Origin: Strongylocentrotus pallidus
Lineage: Eukaryota; Echinodermata; Echinoidea; Camarodonta; Strongylocentrotidae
DNA length: 20,990 bases
Assembly (NCBI GenBank): GCA_030265145.1
Contig: JARBES010000126.1
Span: 21,943,023-21,964,012 of the forward strand
Direction of reading: 5' to 3'
Part shown: positions 19,196 through 20,990 of the stretch, piece after piece
Layout: each line of letters opens with the position of its first letter
Position numbering within the stretch: position 1 is the stretch's first letter
The notes under the pieces: generated by a model
What the model was told of the DNA's origin: nothing
The model's input: only the letters and a program-made list of their open reading frames with translations
The model's database searches: none
Translations under genes and position numbers: made by a program

Positions 19196-20491
19196 CTGAC
19201 AGCAGAGTGACTTACATCTTCTTCAGGGTCTTCTCCCGATTTCCCCGCCTCCTCCTTCTTCTCTTCTTGTTCCTTCGTCTGGTCCTCATCATCTGGGGCC
19301 TGGACCATGTCCTTAGAAGCCTTGGACCTAGCCCTGGCCTCGGATCCTACAGGAGGTTGGTCCGTGTCGTGGGACTGGTCAGGGGCATAGTCGATACCTT
19401 CATCCTGATCAGCAGTCTCATCTTCATTCTCCTCGTTTTCATCTCCTTCATCCTTTGAAAAGCATTTTTGTTAAAGGCATTAAAGCTAATATTACAAATT
19501 TTTAGGGGGTAAAAAATAGGAAACTGATAAAATTTAGGATAGATATATCTTACAGTATACATACATATATAACTGATTCATAACATAATTTGAAATGTTT
19601 CAGTCCAAAGAATCATCATTTAATGTGCTAAATAAGAAATATCTTCTGCATTTCTTTGTCTTCTGAGTGTATTTCATGAATTTGGATTGCAACAAAATGC
19701 TCTAACGACCTACAAATGTTTTTTTCATTTACTTTTTTTTTTTGGGGGGGGGGGGGTTGGAAATTTCATGAATTATAGGTCAATCTTGATGTTCAGCTTG
19801 GTTTGGATAGAAATTGATATATCGTGCAAGCTCGACAAGAACAGGGGAGTGTTTCACAAAGACTAAGATCGACTTTAAGTTGGACTTAACTATAGCAGGC
19901 CATTTATGCCACTGTTTGCTCTCACCATTTACTGGCATTGGTCTCTCAAGTGACGTACAGATCATTGTCTCAAACTGCAGAATTTATTTTTTTAGATAAC
20001 TCATCATTGAAGGAACAAATATTATGTAAAGATCATAATGGTGAGAGCAAACAGTGACATGAACGGCCTGCCATAGTTAAGTCCAACTTAAAGTCAATCT
20101 TAGTCTTTGTGAAACACCTCCCAAGGGTAACAATAGAATCCACTGCTTTATCTCCTCAAGACAGAGCACTTTGTAAATCAATTTACTATTGATATTTTTT
20201 TTCACAGAAAGTGATGAAACAGATATACATGTATGGCCCTCACCTTATCTTCAAATCCCTTCTTATCTTCTCCCGTCCCCTCTTCATCGCCATCTCCATC
20301 CTCCTGAGGCTCGTCTTCATTCGTTTCCATGGCAACAGGCTCCTCTTGGTTGGCATCCTCCTCCTCCCCATCCTTCTCGCCAGTCTCCATCTTCTCCTCA
20401 TCTTTTCCTTCTCCGTCACCTTCTTGGTCTTCCTCACCTTCCTTCGGCGCCTCATCGAACCTCTCTTCCTCAATGTCTAAAGGATTCGATT
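299..20491 (-). CDS. MDN1: Midasin (MDN1/Rea1), 3' part of gene, with MIDAS exon block present twice
   Basis: Midasin is a giant AAA+ ATPase of the nucleolus and nucleoplasm that strips assembly factors from pre-60S ribosomes; its C-terminal VWA/MIDAS domain binds the ubiquitin-like domains of Ytm1/WDR12 and Rsa4/NLE1. Only the acidic linker and MIDAS end are here; the AAA ring would lie beyond the right edge. Recognition is by family knowledge: the peptides GKRLNMRKVIPYIAS, WLRRTKPSKRQYQI, VSDGRGLFLEG and LPETLSDALRQWFELVTA match vertebrate MDN1 closely and in the expected order, and NKRLKTVD plus DAQTMDAATEDQ match the linker. All introns used are GT-AG with compatible phases. The span contains two copies of the six exons before the terminal exon, separated by a 100-N gap, so this may be two haplotypes of one locus and not one transcription unit. 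Exons are listed separately. Confidence 0.95.
574..1173 (-). mobile_element. tRNA-derived SINE, interrupted by a nested MITE
   Basis: Read on the minus strand from 1173, the sequence starts with a tRNA-like head: TAGTAGAGTGGTTAAAGA resembles an RNA polymerase III A box and GGGTTCAATCCC a B box. It continues through a body with CCTTTGGCAAGGCATTAATC and a tail with GGTAATAATATCTCTAAAG, of a type common in deuterostome SINEs. The tail resumes after a nested MITE (601-868) as GCACCTTATAAATC, ending near 574. It lies in the intron between copy A exon 6 and the terminal exon. Confidence 0.65.
597..872. mobile_element. TTAA-flanked MITE nested in SINE tail
   Basis: TTAA at 597-600 and 869-872 brackets a 268-bp element with inverted ends CCACTTGACTG (601-611) and CAGTCAAGTGG (858-868). 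TTAA target duplications point to a piggyBac-type transposase supplied elsewhere; no transposase is encoded here. The flanking SINE tail reads continuously if the element and one TTAA are ignored, so it inserted after the SINE. Confidence 0.75.
1409..1454. repeat. GA-dinucleotide microsatellite
   Basis: An imperfect (GA)n tract with one interruption, in the intron just downstream of copy A exon 6. Copy B lacks it at the matching place and carries a MITE remnant there. Confidence 0.85.
1481..1702 (-). CDS. MDN1: MDN1 copy A, exon 6: VWA core with SDGRG
   Basis: A 222-nt exon, phase 0 at both ends, with LLVIVSDGRGLFLEGMETVK and ending IFLMFVVIDNPENK. Acceptor atgtag/CTCTTG, donor AAG/gtatga, followed by a short ATG/ATC repeat and a GA-rich tract on the intron side. 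One residue differs from copy B (Ser for Pro). It joins in frame to the terminal exon at 487-299, restoring the family sequence IDNP...DSILDI. Confidence 0.97.
1762..2020 (+). mobile_element. LINE 3' end (CR1/L2-like), copy A only
   Basis: On the plus strand 1765-1857 reads AKLWKQLPTAVQKASSVDQF KKLLKSHLFC then stop, in two stretches, matching the usual C-terminus of CR1/L2/Jockey-type reverse transcriptase ORFs (LWN.LP...FK..LK..LF). A 3' untranslated piece follows, ending in GGATTGGATTAG-like repeats at about 2010. Copy B has no such sequence between the same flanks (about 11650-11665), so it is an insertion private to A. 5'-truncated and inactive. Confidence 0.65.
2181..2521 (+). mobile_element. 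LINE 3' end with GAT microsatellite tail, copy A
   Basis: A 5'-truncated non-LTR retrotransposon. The frame 2181-2369 includes ELMEWLGLEELGVEVVKRRG followed by LRWMGHVLGREGDEPVKRAW, the typical C-terminal region of one LINE group (RLRWxGHVxR). The 3' part ends AATGCTGACTTTAATAAATG and passes into a (GAT)n tail at about 2478-2521, as such LINEs often do. The same insertion lies at the same intron position in copy B, so it predates the separation of the two copies. Confidence 0.75.
2521..2620 (+). mobile_element. Second LINE C-terminal remnant, copy A
   Basis: Immediately after the GAT tail, 2521-2571 reads DSTDQLKTHLSMYLFT and stop, resembling the C-terminus of CR1-like reverse transcriptases (SLDQFKTHLKTYLF). 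It suggests the first LINE inserted into or next to an older one; the 3' boundary is uncertain. Copy B has the matching sequence DSTDQFRTHLRMYLFT at about 12130-12183. Confidence 0.5.
2809..2923 (-). CDS. MDN1: MDN1 copy A, exon 5 of MIDAS block
   Basis: A 115-nt exon encoding FGESVKLLHPFHDQFSDQSG and ILRQFTFSQKKTKIAQ, protein-identical to copy B. Acceptor aattcag/TTTTGG, donor CAG/gtaaat. The codon split with exon 4 (AG+T) restores the family's CSFGES sequence, which supports both splice sites. Confidence 0.97.
3191..3318. repeat. Hairpin MITE-like inverted repeat, copy A only
   Basis: Arms start ATATTGTATGGCTTTG and end CAAAGCCATCCAATAT, with further pairing inward (GTGTGATACAA with TTGTATCACAC; ATTGC with GCAAT). 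It lies inside about 330 bases of copy A intron that are missing from copy B, so it is probably a non-autonomous DNA element or part of one. Confidence 0.6.
3423..3496 (-). CDS. MDN1: MDN1 copy A, exon 4 of MIDAS block
   Basis: A 74-nt exon encoding LAFESLAVISNALTWLEAGQ and LAVC plus two bases of Ser. Acceptor cactag/CTCGCC, donor TGCAG/gtactt. Too short to stand out as a long open frame; identified by aligning with vertebrate midasin and by exact splice-phase fit between exons 3 and 5. Confidence 0.96.
3590..4070. repeat. Triplet array (CAT/CAC, ATT) in intron 3, copy A
   Basis: A dense array of ATC, ACC and ATT triplets filling most of the intron between exons 3 and 4 and abutting the exon 3 splice donor. 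On the minus strand it reads GGT/GAT. Long open frames on both strands here (poly-Ser/His or poly-Asp) are artefacts of the triplet period. Confidence 0.95.
4074..4248 (-). CDS. MDN1: MDN1 copy A, exon 3: MIDAS motif DxSxS
   Basis: A 175-nt exon with the metal-binding DDSSS and the conserved basic stretch KRLNMRKVIPYIAS and RRTKPSKRQYQI; protein-identical to copy B with a handful of synonymous changes. Acceptor cctag/GGGAGA, donor AGG/gtaagt, followed at once by a GGT/GAT triplet array of about 480 bases, shorter than in B. The frame stays open for about 30 Gly/Asp codons after the donor. Confidence 0.97.
4736..4890 (-). mobile_element. SINE fragment, copy A intron 2
   Basis: Minus-strand sequence CAAGGTATTAATCTACATTT then CCCAGGTGAGGTAAATGGGT resembles the body of the SINE at 574-1173, but the following part, with GAATGCTTGAGC and GGCTAAAGCCGGGTAATGAT, belongs to another subfamily. 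The tRNA-like head is missing. The copy B side keeps only the GCCAAAAGACATTAG edge next to a MITE remnant. Confidence 0.5.
4907..5022 (-). CDS. MDN1: MDN1 copy A, exon 2 of MIDAS block
   Basis: A 116-nt exon encoding DDEAEKMWQSCESVTSSLAR and LCEQLRLVLEPTQASKL, protein-identical to copy B. Acceptor ctctag/GATGAT, donor AG/gtaaca. In this copy the donor-side intron carries a SINE fragment ending about 20 bases away; in copy B the same place carries a TTAA MITE remnant. Confidence 0.96.
5848..6180 (-). CDS. MDN1: MDN1 copy A, exon 1 of MIDAS block
   Basis: A 333-nt exon aligned along its full length with the copy B exon at 16318-16650: starts DPAIGDELPSHTLAATSDSS, contains ESTIHTVMEHLG, ends MSRHGDGE. 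Acceptor actcaag/GACCCC, donor GAG/gtaagg. Nine amino-acid differences from copy B fall in the acidic part and near PEEVEKL, for example Ile/Val, Gly/Ser, Ser/Pro and His/Arg. No upstream acidic exon is found on this side: homology with B ends at about 6701, just before where that exon should be. Confidence 0.9.
6702..10468. other. 3.8-kb stretch without recognisable genes, unique to copy A side
   Basis: This begins where homology to copy B stops and runs to the N gap. It is AT-rich, with homopolymer runs, a short GA repeat at 7552-7567 and a GGGA repeat near 8864-8881. I see no midasin exon, no RNA gene and no element with clear ends. The only stretch with coding-like character is a 59-codon open frame on the minus strand at 7135-7311, listed separately. 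Confidence 0.6.
7135..7311 (-). other. Unrecognised 59-codon open stretch
   Basis: The minus-strand frame between a TGA (7312-7314) and a TAG (7132-7134) reads in part SAPTVIYANLLVTLPQCDGS followed by DIIIVFTIFGKDVAKTVEEE. It has an acceptor-like attcccag inside it (near 7292) and is GC-richer than its surroundings. It lacks an early ATG. It may be an exon remnant, a piece of a repeat, or chance; I recognise no family. The opposite strand is also open here. Confidence 0.2.
10469..10568. other. Assembly gap of exactly 100 Ns
   Basis: One hundred consecutive Ns, the usual placeholder for a scaffold gap of unknown length. The base after it lies inside a SINE, and the copy B terminal exon that should be near here is missing. 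Everything said about the order of copies A and B depends on this join being right. Confidence 0.99.
10569..10842 (-). mobile_element. tRNA-derived SINE, copy B, cut by the gap
   Basis: Aligns with copy A 905-1173. The head at about 10842 reads TAGTCGAGTAATTGAAGAAC with a degraded B box (GGGTTCGATGCC), then the same body. Its 3' tail is lost in the N gap. Same intron and orientation as in copy A, so the insertion is shared. Confidence 0.65.
11003..11080 (+). mobile_element. SINE 3' fragment, copy B (and 1336-1395 in copy A)
   Basis: AAATTCCTTGAATGGTTGAG and GACTAAAGCCGGGGAAATAA followed by TATGATTGCAG match the 3' half of the SINE at 4736-4890 but lie on the opposite strand. The copy A counterpart at 1336-1395 is diverged. 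Confidence 0.4.
11208..11388 (+). mobile_element. MITE family M remnant (M4), right end
   Basis: Shares CTTGATAATCAGACAGG, GGCTTGTAAAAGTCATGGG and TGCAGCATGAGCTAAATC with the MITEs at 17066 and 14685, and ends ATCCCT/TTAA at 11384-11388. The left end is missing or decayed. Copy A has a bare TTAA at 1459-1462 next to the same ATC repeat. Confidence 0.7.
11407..11628 (-). CDS. MDN1: MDN1 copy B, exon 6: VWA core with SDGRG
   Basis: A 222-nt, 74-codon exon, phase 0 at both ends. It starts LLKYASASMLTARSMRPLGG, carries LLVIVSDGRGLFLEGMETVK with the conserved SDGRG metal-site aspartate, and ends IFLMFVVIDNPENK. Acceptor tctgtag/CTCTTG, donor AAG/gtatga. It differs from copy A at one residue (Pro for Ser). 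Downstream toward lower coordinates the terminal exon expected about 1 kb away is absent: the N gap intervenes. Because it ends phase 0 it could splice in frame either to the terminal exon at 487-299 or to copy A exon 1. Confidence 0.96.
11827..12129 (+). mobile_element. LINE 3' end with GAT tail, copy B
   Basis: The counterpart of the element at 2181-2521: NELMEWLGLEEPVVKVVKRI then LRWMGHALRREGDEAVKSG in frame, ending with AATGCTGACTTTAATAAACG and a much shorter GAT tail than in copy A. The second LINE remnant DSTDQFRTHLRMYLFT follows at about 12132-12182. Confidence 0.75.
12430..12544 (-). CDS. MDN1: MDN1 copy B, exon 5 of MIDAS block
   Basis: A 115-nt exon that completes the split Ser codon and encodes FGESVKLLHPFHDQFSDQSG then ILRQFTFSQKKTKIAQ. 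Vertebrate midasin has FGESVKLLHPFHEQFSDYSG followed by FQQKKTKIAQ. Acceptor gattcag/TTTTGG, donor CAG/gtaatt; ends phase 0. Protein identical to copy A, differences synonymous. Confidence 0.97.
12699..13079 (-). mobile_element. MITE family M, full-length copy (M1), TTAA target duplication
   Basis: A 373-bp element (12703-13075) with ends AGGGATC and GATGCCT, flanked by TTAA at 12699-12702 and 13076-13079. Copy A has the empty site at 3351-3354 (CTGCTTTTAAGCAGTATC), so insertion after or polymorphism between the copies is certain. It is in the opposite orientation to M2-M4. No coding capacity; TTAA use suggests piggyBac-type mobilisation. Confidence 0.85.
13148..13221 (-). CDS. MDN1: MDN1 copy B, exon 4 of MIDAS block
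   Basis: A short 74-nt exon encoding LAFESLAVISNALTWLEAGQ and then LAVC plus two bases of a Ser codon. It is the first VWA helix and second strand, matching vertebrate LAFESLAVIGNALTLLEVGQ. Acceptor cactag/CTCGCC, donor TGCAG/gtactt. Protein identical to copy A, with synonymous changes only. Confidence 0.96.
13315..13893. repeat. Triplet array (CAT/CAC) in intron 3, copy B
   Basis: A longer version of the copy A array, mainly ATC and ACC triplets with a higher-order pattern (ACCACCATCATC blocks repeated at 13560-13860). It touches the exon 3 donor. Minus-strand frame stays open from exon 3 down to about 13453 as poly Gly/Asp. Confidence 0.95.
13894..14068 (-). CDS. MDN1: MDN1 copy B, exon 3: MIDAS motif DxSxS
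   Basis: A 175-nt exon carrying the most conserved midasin signature: GDFRTGKRLNMRKVIPYIAS, then FRKDKIWLRRTKPSKRQYQI and AVDDSSSMNDNRSKR. DDSSS supplies the metal-coordinating DxSxS of the MIDAS; the basic KRLNMRK/RRTKPSKR stretch is where nuclear-localisation signal has been described in the family. Acceptor catag/GGGAGA, donor AGG/gtaagt. The intron that follows begins directly with a roughly 580-base triplet array; the exon frame stays open for about 147 Gly/Asp codons after the donor. Protein identical to copy A. Confidence 0.97.
14685..14895 (+). mobile_element. MITE family M, truncated copy (M3)
   Basis: The right 207 bases of the element: GACTGTAGTGTTATGAAAAC, then CTTGATAATCAGACAGGCGA, ending GGATCCCT before TTAA (14892-14895). 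In copy A the same position is a TTAA inside a SINE (agaTTAAtacc at 4868-4878), so it inserted into the SINE; the left half and adjacent SINE were later lost in B. Confidence 0.75.
14930..15045 (-). CDS. MDN1: MDN1 copy B, exon 2 of MIDAS block
   Basis: A 116-nt exon (38 codons plus two bases) encoding DDEAEKMWQSCESVTSSLAR followed by LCEQLRLVLEPTQASKL. The second part matches vertebrate LCEELRLILEPTQAAKL, the helix leading into the VWA domain. The acceptor is ctag/GATGAT and the donor AG/gtaaca; the split codon AG+G gives Arg at the start of RGDFRTGK. The protein is identical to the copy A exon, with at least three synonymous differences. A truncated TTAA MITE ends about 35 bases downstream of the donor. 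Confidence 0.96.
15532..15693. mobile_element. Hairpin MITE, 162 bp, copy B only
   Basis: Long inverted repeats: TGGCCCGAATTCACAAAGGA and TCCTTTGTGAATTCGGGCCA, with pairing continuing inward for almost 50 bases (GGTTTATGTG with CACATAAACC). Copy A has continuous sequence at the matching site near 5200 (ACAAATACAGTATGTT). No coding capacity. Confidence 0.85.
16318..16650 (-). CDS. MDN1: MDN1 copy B, exon 1 of MIDAS block (linker end plus helical region)
   Basis: A 333-nt, 111-codon exon, phase 0 at both ends. It starts DPAVSDELPSHTLAATSDSS, continues acidic through DDDAEEDVDAMETEAG, then reaches ESTIHTVMEHLG, matching vertebrate ESTIHTAHQFL, and a charged helix LRREMEEQLALMSRHGDGE. The reading frame stays open upstream (to an ATG at about 16695), but the acceptor cactgaag/GACCCA behind a pyrimidine tract gives the only phase-0 join to the upstream exon, so I chose it; an acceptor at tgtag/ATACT is the alternative. 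The donor is GAG/gtaggc. It differs from the copy A exon at nine residues, all outside the ESTIHT helix. Confidence 0.9.
17062..17443 (+). mobile_element. MITE family M, full-length copy (M2)
   Basis: A 374-bp element (17066-17439) starting AGGGATC after TTAA and ending ATCCCT before TTCA, a one-base-decayed TTAA. Copy A shows the empty site TTCTTTAACAATGATGG at about 6645-6661. Inverted relative to M1, and alignable to it along most of its length with many substitutions, so the family is not brand new. Confidence 0.85.
17507..17704 (-). CDS. MDN1: MDN1 linker exon with DAQTMDAATEDQ motif
   Basis: A 198-nt, 66-codon exon, phase 0 at both ends. Its first half, SDLYEHLADSEAHHDAQTMD, corresponds to the vertebrate midasin stretch DAFEHIKQGSDAYDAQTYD; the second half is a run of Glu, Lys and Met ending EEEKKEE. 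The acceptor is caaacatgaag/GATGAA. The chosen donor is GAG/gtgtgt, because it is phase 0 and matches the phase-0 acceptor of the next exon. Copy A homology stops 14 bases short of this donor, so copy A has no equivalent exon in the window. Confidence 0.88.
17640..17985. repeat. Local duplication of an exon-intron junction
   Basis: Units at about 17640-17756 and 17871-17985 share the start of the linker exon and its upstream intron edge (GTTTGAAAAGTAA, GAGATTAATTTA). Between them, 17757-17870 holds two further partial pieces of the intron part (TTTTCATGTTTGAAAA twice). This created the mini-exon candidate at 17865-17930. Confidence 0.85.
17865..17930 (-). CDS. MDN1: Possible duplicated MDN1 mini-exon
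   Basis: The first 21 codons of the downstream linker exon occur again here as DEMEKSDLYEHLADSEAHHDA (three-part junction: acceptor, exon start, flanking intron). The acceptor acacgaag/GATGAA is preserved. The original donor side is lost, but the join to copied intron sequence creates GTT/gtaaat, a plausible donor, giving a 66-nt exon, phase 0 at both ends and in frame with both neighbours. It could add 22 residues to the linker, or be an unspliced remnant of a local duplication. No expression evidence is visible. Confidence 0.45.
18111..18131. repeat. Short TTAGGG-like tract
   Basis: Three to four near-perfect GGGTTA units, 12 bases from the donor of the exon at 18145-18384. Probably a chance interstitial telomere-type microsatellite. 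Confidence 0.6.
18145..18384 (-). CDS. MDN1: MDN1 linker exon with KRLKTVD motif
   Basis: A 240-nt, 80-codon exon, phase 0 at both ends, less acidic and richer in Ser, Gln and Lys than its neighbours. It runs from KHKSGTAESRQDKKG to GGKEKE and contains ERYNKRLKTVDASEE, which matches the vertebrate midasin linker motif ERVHKRLRTVD. That makes it a reliable anchor in an otherwise drifting region. The acceptor is gcgtgcag/AAGCAC behind a pyrimidine-rich stretch, and the donor is GAG/gtatgt. Confidence 0.9.
18841..19153. mobile_element. MITE-like element with GGGGTGTTTCAT ends
   Basis: Left end AGGGGGGTATTTCATAAGG; right end, read inverted, GAGGGGTGTTTCATAAAGCT. The inverted ends match over about 35 bases with gaps. 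It fills the intron between linker exons, next to a CAT repeat. No coding capacity. Confidence 0.55.
19163..19197. repeat. CAT/GAT microsatellite next to splice donor
   Basis: About eleven CAT triplets, on the minus strand GAT, starting 18 bases beyond the donor of the exon at 19216-19452 and in frame with it. Confidence 0.95.
19216..19452 (-). CDS. MDN1: MDN1 acidic-linker exon
   Basis: A 237-nt, 79-codon exon that is phase 0 at both ends. It starts DEGDENEENEDETADQDEGI and ends KSGEDPEED, almost entirely Asp, Glu, Gln, Ser and Lys with no hydrophobic core, as expected of the flexible midasin linker. The acceptor is cttttcaaag/GATGAA and the donor GAT/gtaagt is near-consensus. Beyond the donor the frame stays open into a poly-Asp tract encoded by a GAT microsatellite, so retention of the intron start would simply lengthen the acidic region before a stop. 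Confidence 0.85.
19843..20124. mobile_element. Fold-back MITE with about 85-bp inverted repeats
   Basis: Left arm GGGGAGTGTTTCACAAAGAC through CACTGTTTGCTCTCACCATT; right arm its near-perfect complement at about 20037-20124 (AATGGTGAGAGCAAACAGTG ... TTTGTGAAACACCTCCC). The loop is about 100 bases. The terminal motif resembles that of the element at 18841-19153. Confidence 0.8.
20244..20491 (-). CDS. MDN1: MDN1 acidic-linker exon (most 5' exon in window)
   Basis: This 248-nt exon encodes a strongly acidic, low-complexity segment starting SNPLDIEEERFDEAPKEGEE and ending KKGFEDK. It fits the Glu/Asp-rich linker that joins the midasin AAA ring and stalk to the MIDAS domain; in vertebrates the corresponding stretch contains a similar ENPLEI motif. 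The acceptor reads ttcacag before AATCG, leaving one base of the first codon in an upstream exon outside the window (phase 1); the donor AAG/gtgagg ends in phase 0. Sequence drifts fast here, so identity rests on composition, the NPL(D/E)I motif and position upstream of unmistakable midasin exons. Confidence 0.85.
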
Positions 20492-20683
20492 CTGTGAAAT
20501 TGTGTAGAGGAAGAACAAAAAACCGGTGTTTTACTAAAAAATAGTGAATTTTGCCAAAAAGATTATGTCGTGCAAGTACTTTAGCTTTCCTCATATAAGG
20601 CAATGGTTGAAAAAGTGAGAGGAAGATTAACTGGCTTGCGTTTTCTACCTGTGTCTTCCATTTTTTTCATTTTACTCAGGCTC

Positions 20684-20990
20684 ATTCCTTGAAACACCCC
20701 CATAGAGTGGTGAAGTGTGACGTCATCAAAAATCTATTTTTAGAATTTCTCAATTTTTACTTCATATTCCGAAAGAACACCAAAAATAATGTCCAAATGT
20801 AGAAAACCAATTGAATATGTTAAATATGAGTTATGAGCATCTGAATGAATAGATGTCCTATGGGAACTCAGTGTTATATGCTCTGGCTCCTAACCATTAG
20901 GAGCCAGAGCATTTAACACTGAGTTCCTATGGGGAGTATATTTATTCAGATGGTCATATCTCAGCCAATATTTAACATATTCAATTGGTT
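20684..20990. mobile_element. Long palindromic element cut by the window edge
   Basis: From about 20805 to 20990 the sequence folds back on itself: AACCAATTGAATATGTTAAA pairs with the last 20 bases of the window, and GCTCTGGCTCCTAA with TTAGGAGCCAGAGC around a 3-base loop near 20895. Upstream, 20698-20730 with TGACGTCATCAAAAATC may be the left end, so the right counterpart should lie outside the window. Looks like a fold-back DNA transposon. Confidence 0.7.

Noticed and set aside
19728-19757. Poly-T followed by poly-G as a regulatory element or retroposon tail
   Set aside because: Adjacent homopolymers only; no element body on either side can be recognised.
20189-20603. Overlapping plus-strand frames rich in Pro, Ser and Leu
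   Set aside because: Antisense of the GA-rich acidic exon; such codons rarely give stops on either strand.

Overview
The window looks like a piece of a heterozygous, repeat-rich metazoan genome, most likely a marine deuterostome such as a sea urchin. That placement is inferred from the kinds of tRNA-derived SINEs, short TTAA-flanked MITEs and LINE tails seen; nothing here proves a species. All convincing host coding sequence is on the minus strand and belongs to one gene family: midasin (MDN1/Rea1), the giant AAA+ ATPase of 60S ribosome maturation. Only its 3' end is present: the acidic Asp/Glu-rich linker and the C-terminal VWA/MIDAS domain that grips the ubiquitin-like domains of Ytm1/WDR12 and Rsa4/NLE1.

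Reading the gene 5'->3' (right to left): four acidic-linker exons lie at 20491-17507, plus a possible duplicated mini-exon at 17865-17930. A full set of six MIDAS-module exons (copy B) follows at 16650-11407. Then comes a 100-N scaffold gap (10469-10568), 3.8 kb without recognisable genes (6702-10468), a second set of the same six exons (copy A, 6180-1481), and finally the terminal exon with the stop codon (487-299). The 1-298 stretch would be 3'UTR and downstream DNA.

Copies A and B align from about 905-6701 to 10569-17492. They have identical exon lengths and splice phases and almost identical protein (no differences in four exons, one in another, nine in the linker exon), but their introns differ by several transposon insertions. 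The six-exon block is 1035 nt, phase 0 at both ends, so it could in principle be spliced twice into one protein with two MIDAS domains. The competing and, I think, somewhat more likely explanation is that two haplotypes of one locus were placed end to end across the N gap. The window alone cannot settle this.

The introns hold most of the other content: a SINE with a nested TTAA-flanked MITE, LINE 3' ends, a 373-bp MITE family with four copies in B and empty sites in A, several hairpin MITEs, long CAT/CAC triplet arrays placed directly after splice donors, and a long palindrome running off the right edge. No RNA genes, CRISPR arrays, operons or retrovirus-like elements were recognised.
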